A stretch of 64,000 nt of DNA from an uncultured Bacteroidales bacterium (GTDB taxonomy: Bacteria > Bacteroidota > Bacteroidia > Bacteroidales > FEN-979), in the NCBI GenBank assembly GCA_903959905.1, contig CAJBYO010000063.1:62001-126000 (forward strand), in the 5' to 3' direction. Position 1 is the first letter of the stretch. Each line of letters opens with the position of its first letter. A program made the position numbers and the translations under genes. Shown one piece after another: positions 62,449 through 64,000 of this stretch. A model generated the notes under the pieces. It did not search any database. It was not told the DNA's origin and saw only the letters and a list, made by a program, of their open reading frames with translations.

Positions 62449-64000
62449 ATGAATTTCTTCTTTCGTTCTGCCATCATCCGGTATTTCAAGCTGGTGACGC
62501 TTGTAATTCCCATCATATGCATGCTGTTCTTTACAACAGGCGGCAAAGCTGCACATCCTGATACAACCTGGTCGGTCTCCTTCAACGTGAATATGACCAA
62601 AGCCATCAACCAGCACGTCTTCAATGCTGACTCTGATTATGTTTACATCGTTATGGACCATGGAATTGAACCCATGAGGCTTGTGCCCGGACCTGGCAAC
62701 ATCTATTCAGGCCTGCTCTTTGACATCCTTGATTCAGGTGTCACCTATCATTACAAATTCCGCATCAATAATGCCCTGAATGAATCGGTAAACCGCCAGC
62801 TTACGGCAAAACCCGGCACAGTTACCGTGAACGCATGGTGGAACAATGAACCCCTTAACCTTGTCACTTACGTTGTAAATATGGAGTTTGAAGCCCAGAA
62901 AGGGGCTTTCAACCCAGTCGCCGATTCCGTTTTCCTTATTGATACCCTTACCAGTCCGGCAACACACGCCCTGATGAGCAGGAATGGGACTTCATTCAAT
63001 TATTCATGGATTGATACCCTGGTGATGCCCGGTACTGTCAGGCATTACAAATACAGGGTCAATTCAAACCCCGGAACGACTGAACTGGCCAACAAGCCCG
63101 AGCGCCTGGTGCGGATTCCCGACACCATTCTGACCGTTTCGAGTGACTTTGACAATTACAATCCCGGAAAACGACAGATGACATTTCAATGCGACATGGG
63201 ATATTATGTCAAGGCACAACATTTCAGCCCTTCCTCCGATTATCTTATTGTTTCCGGAAATTTCAATGGATCTGGCGGTAACGACGTTTTGTTTGACACA
63301 GATGGCGACACAGTGTATAACCTGGATATTTTTATTGATACTGCCTGGATCCACCAGGGCCCCCTAAGCTTTAAGTTCCTCATAAAAGGCGCCGCCGGCA
63401 TAACTGAATTACCCGGAAAGCCAAGCAGAAGTTATGCATTCCATGATACTACCAACCAAAATCCCAACATTTTCAGTTGTTTCTTTAACGACCTCAACCC
63501 ATCTGTTCCAACACCACCATGGGTATATAACGTCAACATACAGGGACTTTTGATTTACAAAAAAGTTCTGAGCGGGATTTATTCCTACGAAAACGTAAAC
63601 GGAATCGCGGAAGGCATTTCAACATACCGGTGGCTGCGCAGCAACAATTCATCTGGCACCAATGCTGCAGCCATTGATTCAGCCACCAGGATCACCTATG
63701 TTGTGGATACGCTCGACATCGGAAAATGGCTTGTTTTTGAAGTTACCCCGCACGGTGTAAAAGGCGATTCAGCTGTTGGTGAACCGGTCAGGGTGGTGAC
63801 ATCAAACAGCATCTCAGCCTGGGATGTCGGTATGGGAGAAAATTCACTGATCAGCCGTGTTTATCCCAACCCGGCAAGCAATTACATCACAGTTGAAGCC
63901 AGGGATGACATGGACCGGATTGAACTGATCAATTTCCTGAATCAGACCGTTCTGATCAAAGCCAATATAGGCTCCGGATCGGAGACGATCAACGTAAGCA
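62449..64000 (+). CDS. Secreted protein with type IX sorting tail, cut by window edge
   Basis: The frame is open from the ATG at 62449 to the end of the window. A basic start and hydrophobic stretch (FKLVTLVIPIICMLFFTTGG) form a signal peptide. Three similar units of about 120 residues start WSVSFNVNMTKAI, LVTYVVNMEFEAQ and MTFQCDMGYYV, and look like starch-binding or pullulanase-associated beta modules (FNVNM, then YHYKFRIN). The end RVYPNPASNYITVEAR is the start of a type A sorting domain. Next to a branching enzyme, an extracellular glucan-binding role is a fair guess, but no catalytic domain is seen. Confidence 0.82.
   Translation, partial: MNFFFRSAIIRYFKLVTLVIPIICMLFFTTGGKAAHPDTTWSVSFNVNMTKAINQHVFNADSDYVYIVMDHGIEPMRLVPGPGNIYSGLLFDILDSGVTYHYKFRINNALNESVNRQLTAKPGTVTVNAWWNNEPLNLVTYVVNMEFEAQKGAFNPVADSVFLIDTLTSPATHALMSRNGTSFNYSWIDTLVMPGTVRHYKYRVNSNPGTTELANKPERLVRIPDTILTVSSDFDNYNPGKRQMTFQCDMGYYVKAQHFSPSSDYLIVSGNFNGSGGNDVLFDTDGDTVYNLDIFIDTAWIHQGPLSFKFLIKGAAGITELPGKPSRSYAFHDTTNQNPNIFSCFFNDLNPSVPTPPWVYNVNIQGLLIYKKVLSGIYSYENVNGIAEGISTYRWLRSNNSSGTNAAAIDSATRITYVVDTLDIGKWLVFEVTPHGVKGDSAVGEPVRVVTSNSISAWDVGMGENSLISRVYPNPASNYITVEARDDMDRIELINFLNQTVLIKANIGSGSETINVS

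Noticed and set aside
61182-62624. 480-residue antisense frame over the branching enzyme gene
   Set aside because: It is a shadow frame. The plus-strand frame has all GH13 catalytic motifs, and the antisense product has no recognisable domain.

Overview
The window comes from a Bacteroidota chromosome, most likely a free-living or environmental relative of the Bacteroidales. The evidence is: C-terminal sorting tails of the type IX secretion kind (YPNP motifs in three proteins), several promoters with the TAnnTTTG -7 element of this phylum, few strong Shine-Dalgarno sites, and families largely typical of the phylum (3-coathanger domains, BACON repeats, DUF4230, DUF3078, two-component propeller proteins, an AmgK-RapZ fusion). 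It is ordinary chromosomal sequence. I see no phage, plasmid, insertion-sequence or CRISPR genes.

Layout. 1-11.5 kb: secreted and surface proteins on the minus strand. These are a HEXXH metallopeptidase cut by the window edge and a tight four-gene unit (fibre protein with an S74-like chaperone end, a kelch protein, a YadA-head fibre protein, an Asp-box propeller). 11.7-20 kb: a hypothetical protein, an old-yellow-enzyme reductase, then convergently a MurU-like nucleotidyltransferase, an AmgK-like kinase fused to a RapZ C-terminal domain (together a plausible peptidoglycan-recycling pair), and a RecB/AddA-like helicase-nuclease. 20-28 kb: a sorted secreted protein, TamB, a lipoprotein and a flavodiiron protein. 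28-40 kb: six signalling genes in one direction (Rcp-type regulator, two hybrid kinases, CheR, a propeller-PAS protein, a PAS-GAF protein). 40-44 kb: topoisomerase IV subunit A, an isochorismatase-like hydrolase and tRNA-Arg(TCT). 44.8-53.4 kb (plus strand): fatty acid desaturase, DoxX-like and other small membrane proteins, a Bor-like lipoprotein, an FAD oxidoreductase, two DUF4230 proteins and an AT-rich ankyrin protein. 53.5-64 kb: a BACON-repeat secreted protein, a histidine kinase, MscL, DUF3078, a small membrane protein, a glycogen-branching enzyme, and a sorted secreted protein cut by the right edge.

The most unusual feature is the intergenic DNA. At least a dozen short-period arrays (7, 8, 9 or 15 bp), three of them folded into inverted pairs, sit in the gaps. 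Most begin within a few bases of a stop codon, and some supply the stop codon. The octamer GTCCRCYN occurs at three distant loci, always on the same strand, and the heptamer GTGACGS at two. This looks like a dispersed repeat system marking gene ends, and it is the main candidate for something undescribed.

Functions were assigned by reading motifs and recalling families, without database searches. Gene positions are from open reading frames, with starts adjusted where signal peptides or homologous N-termini pointed to an internal codon.
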